A stretch of 64,000 nt of DNA from Mya arenaria (Eukaryota > Mollusca > Bivalvia > Myida > Myidae): assembly GCF_026914265.1 (NCBI RefSeq), contig NC_069127.1, forward strand, positions 19,045,045 to 19,109,044, written 5' to 3'. The notes beneath the pieces are model-generated. The model saw only the letters and a program-made list of their open reading frames with translations. It made no database searches and had not been told where the DNA came from. A program made the position numbers and the translations under genes. Below, piece by piece: positions 52,686-63,866 of the stretch. Within the stretch, counting starts at the first letter, position 1. Each line of letters opens with the position of its first letter.

Positions 52686-52885
52686 TTTTGAAAAAGTATA
52701 CGATAATTCACAAACATTTTATATTACATAACAATAGTTCATCACACAAATTAATTCCAACATTTGTCACGATACTTCTATATGAATTATCATCAGAAAG
52801 TTGGTGTATATTTACTTCACATTGATAATATAACATGATAGTATAGTGACACACTATTGTTGTTTACAGCGGCAAAAAGTAGGTT

Positions 52886-53856
52886 TTACTTTGGATTAAC
52901 AGACGCTTTTTTTCTCGAGCAAAAGAGAATAATCATTTCTGGGATAACCTGAAGTATCTCAACGTAAGTGAGGAGAGAGGCTCCCATATAAAAGCCCATT
53001 GCTCCTCCAATATCTGAAAGGAAACGGATCGTGTTGTACAATGCTTCTTCCGAAATCTTTTCATAGTTGAGGTCTTCAAAATAAATATTAACTGAAATAA
53101 AATTGCCCGCAATTTCTTCAAGTTCGGCTGCAGTGAGTGTATCGTTTGCCTGTTTATCACAAAATTTATTAGTGTACTTGTAATAGCCATCATAAGCTGA
53201 ATTGTTGCGTCCACAAATATCTTCTAGGATAACGTTCTTTAGATATTCATCGTGAGGCCAAGAACGTCCAGAAAGCGTCGTTGTATAGACGGTTTGTTTA
53301 CATGGTGTTTTGCAGTCGCACGTAAGATCCCCTTTGTAAATGTAATTTTTGACTTCAGTTGAGCAATTTCGTACGGAAATGTCGTCTACGTCACATATTG
53401 GCATATCAAGCGGTATACTCTCAGGAGTATTTAGCGGTATGCATCCACACTCCGATGCCATGTGCTCGGCTTCACAAACTACGTAACACACTGGAACAGT
53501 GTAGCTGCTGTTGTATTTATCAACGAAGCTTTCTCCATTTGTACAATCCCCATAACGCCCACCGAGACGTTCTATGCTCACTTGTCTTATTCCCACGTTT
53601 GTTTCAAACGCCGTGTTTAAAGTCAACCCCTCACTCTCTGGCAACGGAAGTGTTCCCTTTTCATGCAAAACCATGCGGACCCCAAACGCGGATGAGGACT
53701 GTTTGAAATATTCGTACCGTTCAATGTTGAATACTATCGACAATGCATGGCTTTGGCCAGTTCCTCGTGCAATCATACTGGAGCTATCTAAAGTGAAGCA
53801 ATTGCCATATGAAGCTGATTGGATGACATCATATGCCTTTGATTCGAGGAAGTAAC
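52886..53856 (-). CDS. Channel copy 1, exon 3
   Basis: Acceptor CTTTCTTAAG (weak polypyrimidine tract; copy 2 has the stronger CTTTTTAG), phase 1 in. Starts GYFLESKAYDVIQSASYGNC and ends in FCSRKKASVNPK and stop. Holds most of the extracellular cysteine-rich domain, the GAS filter and the second helix. Confidence 0.92.
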
Positions 53857-56053
53857 CTTAAGAAAGTAGTAAATGAACATAAGATATATAATCATATCGA
53901 TGGAAACTGGAAATATATTGGCAATTGATGCCAAATAGGCTCTGTCTATACTATTTTAACTATTGTATTATGTATCATCTTGTCTTAATAAATCAAACTT
54001 TAATATCATATTTTTATTTGCCTATCAAAATAGAGGTTTTGAGTTCGAACCTCACCAAGGGATCTTTCTTTAGGCAACGATAATAATGGCATACGTACAG
54101 CTTTGTACCAATAAAGCACAAACGACAAGTATGTACTACCAACTTTAATAAGACAGAGACAATCCCCAGCATAAACAAAACATCCTTCGCAATCAACGAA
54201 GTAAAATAATTAAGAACTGTTAAAATAGAAGATTCTTTACCTGCAATTGTAGTTGAATGTATGAATACGTCGGCCTTATGGCCAATCGAGAATCGTTCCT
54301 CTTTTGAAATGTTTCTAAGCTGAAACAGTATACGGGATTTCCATGCCTCATAACTATCCCGTGCATTCTGAAAATCTATGAGCAATGCTTGTGCATCATC
54401 TTCGGGCATGCCCCAGCTTTTAAGGTCGTCAATTGTAAAATTTGCATTATTCACCATGTTTTGATGCCAACTTGTCTGATATATTTCATACAGTTCCTGA
54501 TACTCGTACCAGTTCGAAGACTGCCTAATCTGATTCATGTTGCAAAACGTCAGCGCTGGAAATGCGAGCTGTGAAAACTGCATGCTCACTGACGTTTTTG
54601 TTGGGTATGAGAAATATTCTCGGAAAAGACCAACCATTTGTACACTAAACACAGCTGCGGCTCCTGAAATGATTTTTTGTTCGTAGTTAATTACAATAAA
54701 TACGATCATGTATTTGAACCTCAACTTTCATTCCTTAAATGAACTGCCTTTCGGCAATTGCGTTCATCAATCGATGAACGCAACATCTTCGGATATGTTC
54801 GTATAGCAATTCATTGCATAACAATAAACATGAAAACTATTGATCTTGCTATTCTTTGTATTGTGTCAGCAGGTCCCGTAAAATATAAATCAATATTATA
54901 GAAAGTATTAATTTATTATATTTTAAATGTTTTGTTGCCATGAGTGTTTCAATTTTACGTTTAAAAGTGATTTTAAGTGGTTGATATTTTCCCGCATTAT
55001 TGTGACGTCATTTGAAAAAATGTTTCCGGTTACAGTCGTGTTGTTCCATTTACAGAATGGGAAGAAAGGATAACTAAAAAAAATTTGAAATGAAATGAAG
55101 ATTTTTTAAACAATTTTTGAATGAAATAATGAACTATTGGTGTAAATATAAGGAATGGATTGCGGGGTTGATGTCATTATCGGGGATATGAACGCAATTG
55201 AGCTGGTCAAAGAACGCGTGGAGTCCTTTGGACTTCACACACTTAGACCAGCCCAATTGCGTTCATACCCCGATTATGACATCAACCCCGCAATTCATTC
55301 CTTTAAGAGTCCATCTTAACATGCGTATTACGAACTATCGTAAATTTAGGATATCTAGTTTAAATTTATATCCGTATAACCAATTTAATTTTATTTTCTT
55401 TATTGCAGAATCAGTAAACTTTTCAAAACCTGACTTATAAAGCTCTTTGTTTCTAAAAAAGATAGTATTACTACTCAGAAATATTTATTTGAAAAAGTGT
55501 TCGTACCAAATGCGTTGACAATATTTCCCGCTAATATCATAGAATCTCACCGCATTTGTAACAATTGTTTTTTTACTACATTTTCAACAAGTGCATTTTT
55601 GAATATTATGCTTGTCTCGTTTCATAAACATCATTAATGTGTTTTAACATGGAAGTGCCGCAACTAGATCCTTGGTTTTGGCAGTCTTAAACATGGGTTA
55701 AGAATAGAAATTTTACTCCATCAATTAACAAACATTTATTGTTAACATTAATAGAACCGAGCAAAACAGAACATTTATTAATCAAAACGATCGCACTCCT
55801 GTGTGAAACAAGGAACATACAATGCTTAAGTACAGCATGAAATAAGGCAAATACAAAGTACACCATGCATGTTTAACATACCGACAAGTAGCAAGAACCA
55901 TAATATCTTAATGGCTATATGCCGCGATGACACGATCCTTGGCAAGCCATGCAAAGTACTTGATTCTACCAATTCCGCCAAAACTTGACGCAAATTTCGC
56001 TCCCCCTTCTCCTGGTTGACTTCCACTTTCTCTCTGCCGTCTTTTGCGGACAT
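52886..56053 (-). CDS. DEG/ENaC-family sodium channel, copy 1 (complete, three exons, 521 residues)
   Basis: Trimeric cation channel subunit of the degenerin/ENaC/ASIC/FaNaC superfamily, plasma membrane. Exons: 56053-55882, 54663-54241, 53856-52886; all introns are GT-AG, phase 1; sum 1566 nt. Short cytoplasmic N-terminus with the conserved HG pair (STLHGLPRI, residues 33-40), first membrane helix (about 45-70), post-helix LAFPALTFCNMNQ, a cysteine-rich extracellular domain (RLGGRYGDCTNG, CYVVCEAEHMASECGC, CDCKTPCK), then SDIGGAMGFYMGASLLTYVE with the GAS selectivity-filter triplet (490-492) and second helix, and a tail of about ten residues. Length is typical for the family. The ligand or stimulus cannot be told from sequence. 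Its neighbours are a second copy and a dead exon, forming a tandem cluster. Confidence 0.92.
54241..54663 (-). CDS. Channel copy 1, exon 2
   Basis: Acceptor AATCATTTCAG, donor TTGCAG|GTAAAG, 423 nt. Encodes the end of helix 1 and the finger/palm start: GAAAVFSVQMVGLFREYFSY, FPALTFCNMNQIRQSSNW, then SWGMPEDDAQALLIDFQNAR and FSIGHKADVFIHSTTIAG. Confidence 0.92.
54664..55881 (-). other. Channel copy 1, intron 1
   Basis: Contains a long inverted repeat (55152-55301) and a smaller hairpin TTGCGTTCATCAATCGATGA near 54758-54783. No other feature seen. Confidence 0.6.
55152..55301. repeat. Long hairpin with 57-base arms in channel intron 1
   Basis: The left arm GGAATGGATTGCGGGGTTGA, continuing to AACGCAATTGAGCTGGTC, pairs with GACCAGCCCAATTGCGTTCA, continuing to CCGCAATTCATTCC. 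Only a handful of mismatches; loop of about 35 bases with further partial complementarity (GGAGTCC/GGACTTC). Confidence 0.85.
55882..56053 (-). CDS. Channel copy 1, exon 1 (start codon to first membrane helix)
   Basis: ATG at 56053-56051; donor GTCG|GTATGT. Encodes MSAKDGREKVEVNQEKGERN, LRQVLAELVESSTLHGLPRI and VSSRHIAIKILWFLLLV. The ATG is favoured because the relic copy at 42546 keeps it and the paralogous alignment begins there. A polar N-terminus of about 30 residues before the HG motif fits the family. Confidence 0.88.
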
Positions 56054-56850
56054 TGTATCAATTTCTTGTAAGCTTTAATCAGTTTAATGTGGGATGGGTT
56101 TGTCTTTTGCAGTCCGACCTAGAACCATCCTTGAGGTCTGCAAATTTTTATAACATAATCCTTCTTTCCTTTTTTCAACCAAACTAAAAATCCTCCAGTG
56201 TTGAGAGTACAGAACTCCCCTTAATATGTGTTCAAAGACGAAGGACATTGGACATTCATAGTGTGTCATCCATTATTTATAGAAAATATCTATTTATGCA
56301 GGTATTGCCATTGGACTTTTCACCCTGTAAGAGTTATTCAGCTGACTCTAGACAAAATTGTTTCAGTCAAAATATTGATGATGATTTATTTAGCATTTTA
56401 TAAATCTCTTGAGAAAATATCAAGGTTCATAACGGGTCAGACCCATTATTATTTAAAACAATATTTAATTACTATTTCAAGATAATGACCCATTCTTATT
56501 GCAAAACAAAGAAAAAAATTGTAAACTATTGCAGGAATTGACCATCGGTAGTTAAACTCTTCAACTAGTTATAATTGGCAAGTATAGTCCTCTTGTATTG
56601 AAACAAAGCTGAACACCTCTTATTCTAAATACTTAAATCACAAAGTGAACCAATTAAAACACTTATTTCCACCTCCGATTGTGTTTGAAGAAGTTCACCA
56701 GCCGGTGGCTAATGATGGATTGGAAACTTTTTAAGCCCTTGATTGACTTAAAATCCTTTGTAGGAAGTCCACTTTTAATAAAGTAAATTGTTCAACGTCC
56801 ATATTCAAATCAAATGGGATTTTAAACCATGGCGGGTTATATTCATCATC
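56054..56850 (-). repeat. Upstream flank of channel copy 1, duplicated at 42561-43380
   Basis: Presumably promoter-bearing DNA retained from the duplication: blocks such as GCAGGAATTGACCATCGGTA, GTTCACCAGCCGGTGGCTAA and AATTGTTCAACGTCCATATT are shared with the older copy. No clear TATA box could be assigned. Confidence 0.7.
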
Positions 56851-58450
56851 AAACATTTGTCATTATTTATGTTGTTTGTATGTCGAATTGCTAATACTAT
56901 TTGTATTAGTTTTGGAGAGTTTTTTTTTAACTGTGTTCCTTCGATTGTCCATATTAACCCTTAAAATCGTTTTTTAAACTGATTCTATTAAAACAAAATC
57001 TGAAGTGGACTTGGCAACATATTTATATTGGCGTGATCTTTAAGAACTACATACATATATTTATACTCATTTGAACAATATTTGCACCGAATCGCGCGAT
57101 TTTTGGCCTTCGGCCACACATTTGCTTTTATTGTTTTATTGGGTATTTAAATTAAATGAAATTTCAGGAAGCATATACTGGAACATGTATGATGATATCA
57201 TTATTAGTAAAGTAATAAATCGTATTCCTTTGATTTTGAAAGAAAAACAATGTGTTGATGTACCCGTTTCACATACAGTTTACACACTGTACAGTTTAAA
57301 TAATGTTTTGAACAATCTTTCTAGCATACCGTAAAGGCGTTTCCGGATGTCCGGTGAAAATAGTCGTGTTGAAAAATACATGATTTCCATAAATATTATC
57401 TTTACAAAAATATAGCTTTAAAACAAAACAAAATAACCGTTTCGGATAGAAAAAAAAGTCGATCGTTAGGCACGCTGCGTTACCGGATACTCGGCAAACC
57501 TGACTGAGGAGAGTGTTTTTGAAAAAAAACTGGAAGCGTTGTTTCATCTGATTGGTTGGCTGTAACTACTGTCTAGTCGGATTATAGGATAGCAAGCGGG
57601 GACTCTTTTCTCGTCTTAGATTGTTCATGGGAGCGGTCTTTGTCACATCAAACCATTTGTATCTTTTCGAAGTAAATTGCTTTTTTGTTTTGGTTTGCTT
57701 TTGTTTTATTCAACCGTTACTCCAAAAATATCGCATGGCGGGAACAATTGGTTCATTTAAGGCGTTGTTAACACCAACATTTAAATGTCGATTGCCATCG
57801 TCGTCTACAATACTTATGACGTATTCCCCATAATCGCTTGGTAGTTTTAAACATATTTGTTTACGAATAACCCTTGGTCTTCCTTCACAAGATCTGGACG
57901 TTTTTATTCTGCCTCTTATATCTCTTGTTTCACATAACTAAACATTGGTAGGGCGCGTATGTTGCATGCTTGAAAAACGTTTATATATTGAATTTTTTTA
58001 TTACAGTATACGTTGATTTACAGTTGTAAATTACTGTAAAAATCACGCCACGATGTTTATAAACGATTGAAACAACTCTTATGCTTATTTAGGTGACATC
58101 GAATTCACACAAATCGGAAATATGTTCAGATTACACATCGTTACATCATTGTAATTGAAATCATTAAAATATTTTTTTTCTGGATAGAGTTGGACACAAT
58201 TTCAATACAAGCACACAACAGGAAAGCAAATAATGGGTAACGTGGCCTGACGTGTCGCTCTATTTAGAATTATTCAGGTAGAAAACGAGTTCTTATTATC
58301 ACAAATTTACATTGTTAGGGAAAAGCTTGACCTAGTTTATTAAGTTATCTTCAAAATTAAAATGATTTAGACACTTGAATATGCATAAAGGGTTTAAAAT
58401 AACAAAAGCTATTTTAAACGTTTGATTAAACTCAGTAGTTTTTGGTTCTC
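56851..58450. other. Intergenic stretch between channel copies
   Basis: No gene recognised. A GC-richer patch at 57330-57600 contains GTTTCCGGATGTCCGGTGAA and GTTACCGGATACTCGGCAAA but gives no ORF with a known family. Confidence 0.4.
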
Positions 58451-58451
58451 T

Positions 58452-58640
58452 TACTAGCGCAACTAGTTATAGGTGCATTGATCACCTAGGCAACCGGGTT
58501 CGATCCTGGCCTGGCCGCATGTGACTTTGTATGTAGTCACCAAGCCGGACTCTGGGTACTCCGGTGTCTAACCACAATATGAGACACACTCTTGCGCAAC
58601 ATCGTGCAAAGAGAGTGATTAATTTAATGTAATACTATCT
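58452..58640 (+). mobile_element. tRNA-derived SINE, plus strand
   Basis: Head AGCGCAACTAGTTATAGGTG with a near-consensus B box GGGTTCGATCC at 58497-58507. Body GCATGTGACTTTGTATGTAG, GGTACTCCGGTGTCTAACCA and GCGCAACATCGTGCAAAGAG. Shares its body with 36522-36690. Confidence 0.65.
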
Positions 58641-59400
58641 TTTTTCACACTTATTGTAACATAAATAAGTTTAAACTAAACTCAGTAGTGACACAATCAG
58701 AACAAGGAAATCTTTCTTTCATGCCTTTTAACGCAGCTTTGCATTCATGTTCTGTTCGTAGCCCTTATGCATCTTCCTTTATCTTCATCAATTAATATTA
58801 CCATTGGTGTTGAGAACAAATCATTGTTTATCTCGATATCACTTCGTCTTTAGAATGTTACTTTTTGTAACTGTTCGTTTATCGTCTGATATTGCTGAAG
58901 GCTTATTTACAATTTATAACCAAATCTTATGTATGTTTTGTTTTATTTCCGCATGCCGTTTTCAAAGTTTGCAAGATGTCATGCTTTTGCTCTCATTATC
59001 ATTCCATTTATATATTTATTTTTATTTCGTCGAATTATTTCTTTAGTCTTGAAACATTTTCCATGAGTTCGATGTTTTCACATTCTTCATTGTTCAGCGT
59101 TATCGTTCAGTGTTCCAAACTAAATTTTTTTTTTTAATTTTAACCCTTTTTTATTTGTTTTCTGTTTTAAATTTGACGTTTAGCTAATTGGCGAGTTTCT
59201 TATATTTTATTTTAATAACTTTCTAAACGTTACCAGATTAGTTCCATCATCTAACTCAGAAGTGTTTATATTTACGATTTTTATAATTTGCTGTAATTCA
59301 CCTGATAATGGCGTACTGTTATTCTTATAATGCATCCTTGGCCATTTTCCTTTAAAATCGATTGTATTTTACATCGACTAAACAGTAATCGGTTTAAAGC
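58641..59400. other. Intergenic AT-rich stretch
   Basis: T-rich on the plus strand, with overlapping ORFs of about 80 codons that look random. Nothing recognised. Confidence 0.4.
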
Positions 59401-59429
59401 CGTGTTGTGAAGATACAGCTGTACTCCTT

Positions 59430-59860
59430 AATATAGACGTCCTCAGCCGAGTGCCCATCTGTCACTGGGTGTTTCATCCCTTATGTCGGTACACCCTCTA
59501 GATGGCGTGGCAGGTAGTGGTGATCAGTCATTACCTCGTCTACGTTGGCTTCCAAGTTGGTTCACTGCGTCGTAGCCAGAGCTGGACGCTCTCTCTGCAG
59601 CTCTCCCAAGAGCGTGGACTGCGATCTTTCTGACTCGTTCCTTGATCCCCACAGCCCCCAGCATTTTCCACACTGATTGTGATTGAAAGCCTCTACATCC
59701 AACTTCTACTGGTAGGATCCACGTCTTCTTTCCCATCTCTCTACATGCATATACCAAGTCTTGCTATTTCCCCTTCTTCAGCTCGTATGCCTCCTCACCT
59801 CTCTCTTCCCAGGGTATTGTTAGCTCCATCAATACAACTATATCTCTACTGTTACAAACG
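59430..59860 (-). pseudogene. Retroelement fragment (C-terminal part of a LINE-type protein)
   Basis: The minus strand reads PWEERGEEAYELKKGK, a stop, then LVYACREMGKKTWILPVEVG, CRGFQSQSVWKMLGAVGIKE and AVHALGRAAERASS. The CRxxGKKTWxLPVEVGCRGF...S block is a common C-terminal segment of animal retroelement polyproteins. Truncated on both sides and GC-richer than its surroundings. Confidence 0.6.
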
Positions 59861-61130
59861 ATTTGCTTTTAATTTGCATCTAGAAATTAATCAAATCGGC
59901 TACGAATGCAGAATCAAGTATGTGAATGTCAAGCATATTGATATGTTCTATTGGTGCTTCAAGTATTTGATCATGTTTGACATAGTTTGTCTGGATCTCC
60001 AACTATGTCAGAGCATGTATTCATTTTTGTCTGAAGTACTGATTGTTAAAGACCAAGGCTCGTCCTTGTTCGGTCTGGAAATGTTTGTAATAAGTTATTC
60101 GTTGTTATCTATGGGTACCTCCAATCCTAACACTCTACCTAACACTTTATTTCATGTATATCTTTCAGGCTAACAACACAGTCAGGTTAATCAATATCGT
60201 TACAACTTCACATTTTGTCAAATTGGCGCTAAGGTAACAGTCTAACAATTAATCCTTACACTGTTCACGGTTCTTTTTCTTGTAAGAATACATTAGGAAA
60301 AAAATTGAATTCGTTTGTCAAAACAACATTGAATTAGCAAATATTTTCATTCATTCATTCATTTGTGATTCTGTAAATACAATTGAATTCATATGTCAAA
60401 AACATAATTTGTATTAAATACGGACACAAAATATATGTCGCAAACTCTTGAAAAACACAATTGGACTGGTCTGAATAATTTTGACGCTGTATGCCACATG
60501 CCTACAGACTTTAGTACCGAAAATCGAAATTAGGTATCGTCGTTTTTACAAAATGGGACGTATGGTGTTATGCGATTGAAAATAGTGCAAATTAAATGAC
60601 CACTATTTTAAAATACGTTCATAAGACGCCAATGTGAAATCGAAAGCAAACAGAATCTCTACGGAGGAACCGTAGGGAATAGATATTTAAAGATATTTTC
60701 GAAATGTGTTGACTCAAAGATCCTGTCTTATTTTATTAACTTCAAACAGTCAAAACGCTCTCGGCCAGTATCGGGTTTCATTAACTTTACAGTAGCAATA
60801 ATTTTTCAAGATTAAGGAAATGTTCACATATCCGAGTATATATAGGTGTATCAGTAATTGTTATGATAGCTTATTGCATTAACAATTTATCAATTAACAT
60901 TACCTATTCATAAGTAATGACAACTAGCGATAACAGTTTGGGGCCACTCAAAATATTTGTTTGGATTCGATTTTTTTTGCCTGTGAACAGAATTGTATCA
61001 AAAGTAAAATCACGCTTGTCGCCCATACAGCCTTTAAAAGATTTCAGCGCTGTCATTTTTCACATTTAACGATAGCATAAAATTAGTGTTTCGACGACAG
61101 GAAGAAAAAAAAAACATTATTATGTCCCAA
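59861..61130. other. Intergenic stretch
   Basis: No gene recognised. A 164-codon plus-strand ORF (59679-60173) begins inside the retroelement fragment on the wrong strand and is not credible as a gene. Confidence 0.4.
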
Positions 61131-61132
61131 AA

Positions 61133-61134
61133 GG

Positions 61135-61165
<31 letters not shown>

Positions 61166-61166
61166 A
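61133..61166 (+). repeat. (AAC)n microsatellite
   Basis: About ten CAA/AAC triplets in a row, followed by a looser A/C-rich tail to about 61200. Confidence 0.9.
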
Positions 61167-61410
61167 GGGCAAAAACAACAACAAATGCAGCAGCAACTAA
61201 CGTACACGAAAACGGTTGTGTTCCCCCAAAGTTTTTATAATTTAACTGTAGTTAAGATACAAGCTATACATTTATAGTATACCACATATTTCAGAATTTG
61301 TCGCATCATTTTTATTCTAATCTAGAGTATAAATGTCTTTTGAGATATTTTGAAAAAAAAATGTGTCATTGAACTTGTTTACGCTTAATAACAATAGATA
61401 AACACACATA

Positions 61411-61416
61411 TTTATT
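61411..61416 (-). terminator. Candidate poly(A) signal of channel copy 2
   Basis: AATAAA on the gene strand about 135 bases past the stop. Copy 1 has TTAATT at the matching place, so the two copies may end differently. Confidence 0.35.
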
Positions 61417-61549
61417 TCAATATTTGTCACAATACTTCTGTATGTATATCATCAGATAGTTGCTGTAGATTCACCATAAAATCTATTAATAATTTGACAT
61501 GATATTTTAGCGCCAAATTATTGTTGTTCACATCGGCAAACGGTACGTT

Positions 61550-62520
61550 TTATTTCGGATTAACGGATGCTTTGTTTCTCGAGCAAAAGAGAATAATCAA
61601 TTCTGGGATAACCTGTAGGATCTCGACGTAAGTGAGGAGAGAGGCTCCCATATAAAAGCCCATTGCTCCTCCAATATCTGAAAGGAAACGGATCGTGTTG
61701 TACAATGCTTCTTCCGAAATCTTTTCGTAGTTCAGGTCTTCAAAATAAATATTTACTGAAATAAAATTGCCCGCAATTTCTTCAAGTTCGTCGTCGGTGA
61801 GTGAATCACTTTTCAGTTTTTCACAAAATGTATTGCCGTTCTTGTAATATTCTTCATAAGCTGAATTGTTGCGTCCACAAATATCTTTTAAAATAACGTT
61901 CTTTAGATATTCATCGTGAGGCCAAGAACGTCCAGAAAGCGTCGTTGTATAGACGGTTTGTTTACATGGAGTTTTGCAGTCGCACGTAAGATCCCCATGA
62001 TAAATGTAATTTTTCACTTTGGTTGAACAAGATCGTACAGAAAAATTGGCTACGTCACATATTGGCTTATCAAGCGACACACGTTCAGGAGTATTTAACG
62101 GTATGCATCCACACTCCGATGCCATGTGCTCGGCTTCACAAACTACGTAACACACTGGAACAGTGTAGCTGCTGTTGTATTTATCAACGAAGCTTTCTCC
62201 ATTTGTACAATCCCCATAACGCCCACCGAGGCGTTCTATACTCACTTGTCTTATTCCCACGTTTGTTTCAAACGCCGTGTTTAAAGTCAACCCCTCACTC
62301 TCTGGCAACGGAAGTGTTCCCTTTTCATGCAAAACCATGCGGACCCCAAACGCGGATGAGGACTGTTTGAAATATTCGTACCGTTCAATGTTGAATACAA
62401 TTGACAACGCATGGCTTTGGCCAGTTCCTCGTGCAATCATACTGGAGCTATCTAAAGTGAAGCAATTTCCATATGAAGCTGATTGGATGACATCATAAAC
62501 CGTTGGTTCGATGAAGTAAC
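61550..62520 (-). CDS. Channel copy 2, exon 3
   Basis: Acceptor TGCTTTTTAG. Starts GYFIEPTVYDVIQSASYGNC. The divergent blocks read NTPERVSLDKPICDVANFSV and YEEYYKNGNTFCEKLKSDSL. Ends FCSRNKASVNPK. Confidence 0.92.
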
Positions 62521-63866
62521 CTAAAAAGCAGTATGTAGATATTCATTAAGATGGGTATTAAAACTGATTTGCAATATTTACATTATTTTACCGATTGTAT
62601 TACTTATAAGCTAATCTAAAATAATTCGAACACCAATAAAATTTATTTTACCTCACGTGACTTTGTCATGATAAAATAATCTACTCAAGTCAGCATGAGT
62701 TTGTCTCATGTGACAATTCATAATTATTACATGATCTATAAATAAGCCGTCCATAATTACGCCATTTCCCCCGTCTACCTTTAGGCCTGAAACAGTTCAC
62801 CATATGACGACATAGTATTACTTGTAATATAAAATTACTTTGAAGTTATTCTTGTAGACCCCTTGTCAAATCAAAGCCGTAACCGATGTAAACAATATGA
62901 GAACTAAACAAACATCAGAGAAATAAGGTAATATTATAATGTTTACTCTCGGAATTAGATGGTTAAGACTTAGATGGTGAGTAATTTAATATTTGATTCA
63001 ATACATAGGATAACTTACGAAACTAATAATCAAATATATCAATAACACCTAGATCGTACGCTATCATATCACAAAACAATTGTTTAATTATTGTTTAATT
63101 ATATAAACCTGTGAAAATATAGTTCATATTGACCGCAATTTCATAATTATTACCTCGGCTATCGCTTACGTTAAAAATATTTTATATGGCAGCATATTTC
63201 ACAGCTAATAAGTAACTAATTGTATAATATAAACCCTCGAAACGTAAATATACTTTCACCTTCCATGGCATCTGATATTTATATAATTTACTTAGTAATA
63301 TTTGAGTAAAATTTGCTTGCTCATATTTCTGATCGCTCGTCATCAAAGTGGTTTTTGGTGTTCGAGCCTTTTTTAACAGAGGTGCCTTTGAAAACGATAA
63401 AGTCGAAAAGTAGAAAGAACTGCTAAAATATAATGTCCTTTACCTGCAATTGTAGTTGAATGTAGAAATACGTCGGCCTTATGGCCAATCGAGAATCGTT
63501 CCTCCTTTGAAATGTTTCTAAGCTGAAACAGTATTCGGGATTTCCATGCCTCATAACCATCCCGTGGGTTCTGAAATTCTGTAAGCAATGATTCTGCGTC
63601 ATCTTCGGGCATGCCCCAGCTTAACAGCTCGTCCAGTTTGATATCTACAGTATCCACAATGTTTTGTTTCCAACTTTCCTGGTATATATCAAAGAGTTCC
63701 TGATAATCGTTCCAGTTCGAAGAATGCCTTATTTGATTCATGTTGCAGAAAGTTAGTGCTGGAAATGCGAGCTGAGAAAACTGCATACTCACTGATGTTT
63801 GTGTTGGGTATGAGAAATATTCTCGGAATAGACCGACCATTTGTACACTTAACACAGCTGCTGCTC
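61550..63866 (-). CDS. DEG/ENaC-family sodium channel, copy 2 (exons 2 and 3; exon 1 beyond the window)
   Basis: Exons 63866-63444 (423 nt) and 62520-61550 (971 nt), each exactly as long as in copy 1 with the same phases. The frame is open to TAA. The GAS filter, FPALTFCNMNQ and the cysteine pattern are all kept, so it appears functional. By analogy with copy 1 (1.2 kb intron 1) the first exon should lie about 1-1.5 kb past the right edge. Differs from copy 1 in three extracellular blocks while the rest is nearly identical. Confidence 0.9.
62521..63443 (-). other. Channel copy 2, intron 2
   Basis: 923 bases, against 384 in copy 1. AT-rich; no repeat recognised. The size difference shows that introns have diverged while exons stayed alike. 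Confidence 0.6.
63444..63866 (-). CDS. Channel copy 2, exon 2
   Basis: Acceptor ATCCATTCCAG, donor TTGCAG|GTAAAG. Encodes GAAAVLSVQMVGLFREYFSY, NDYQELFDIYQESWKQN, SWGMPEDDAESLLTEFQNPR and HKADVFLHSTTIAG. Confidence 0.92.

Noticed and set aside
59679..60173. 164-codon plus-strand ORF
   Set aside because: It opens on the wrong strand of a retroelement fragment and shows no family resemblance.
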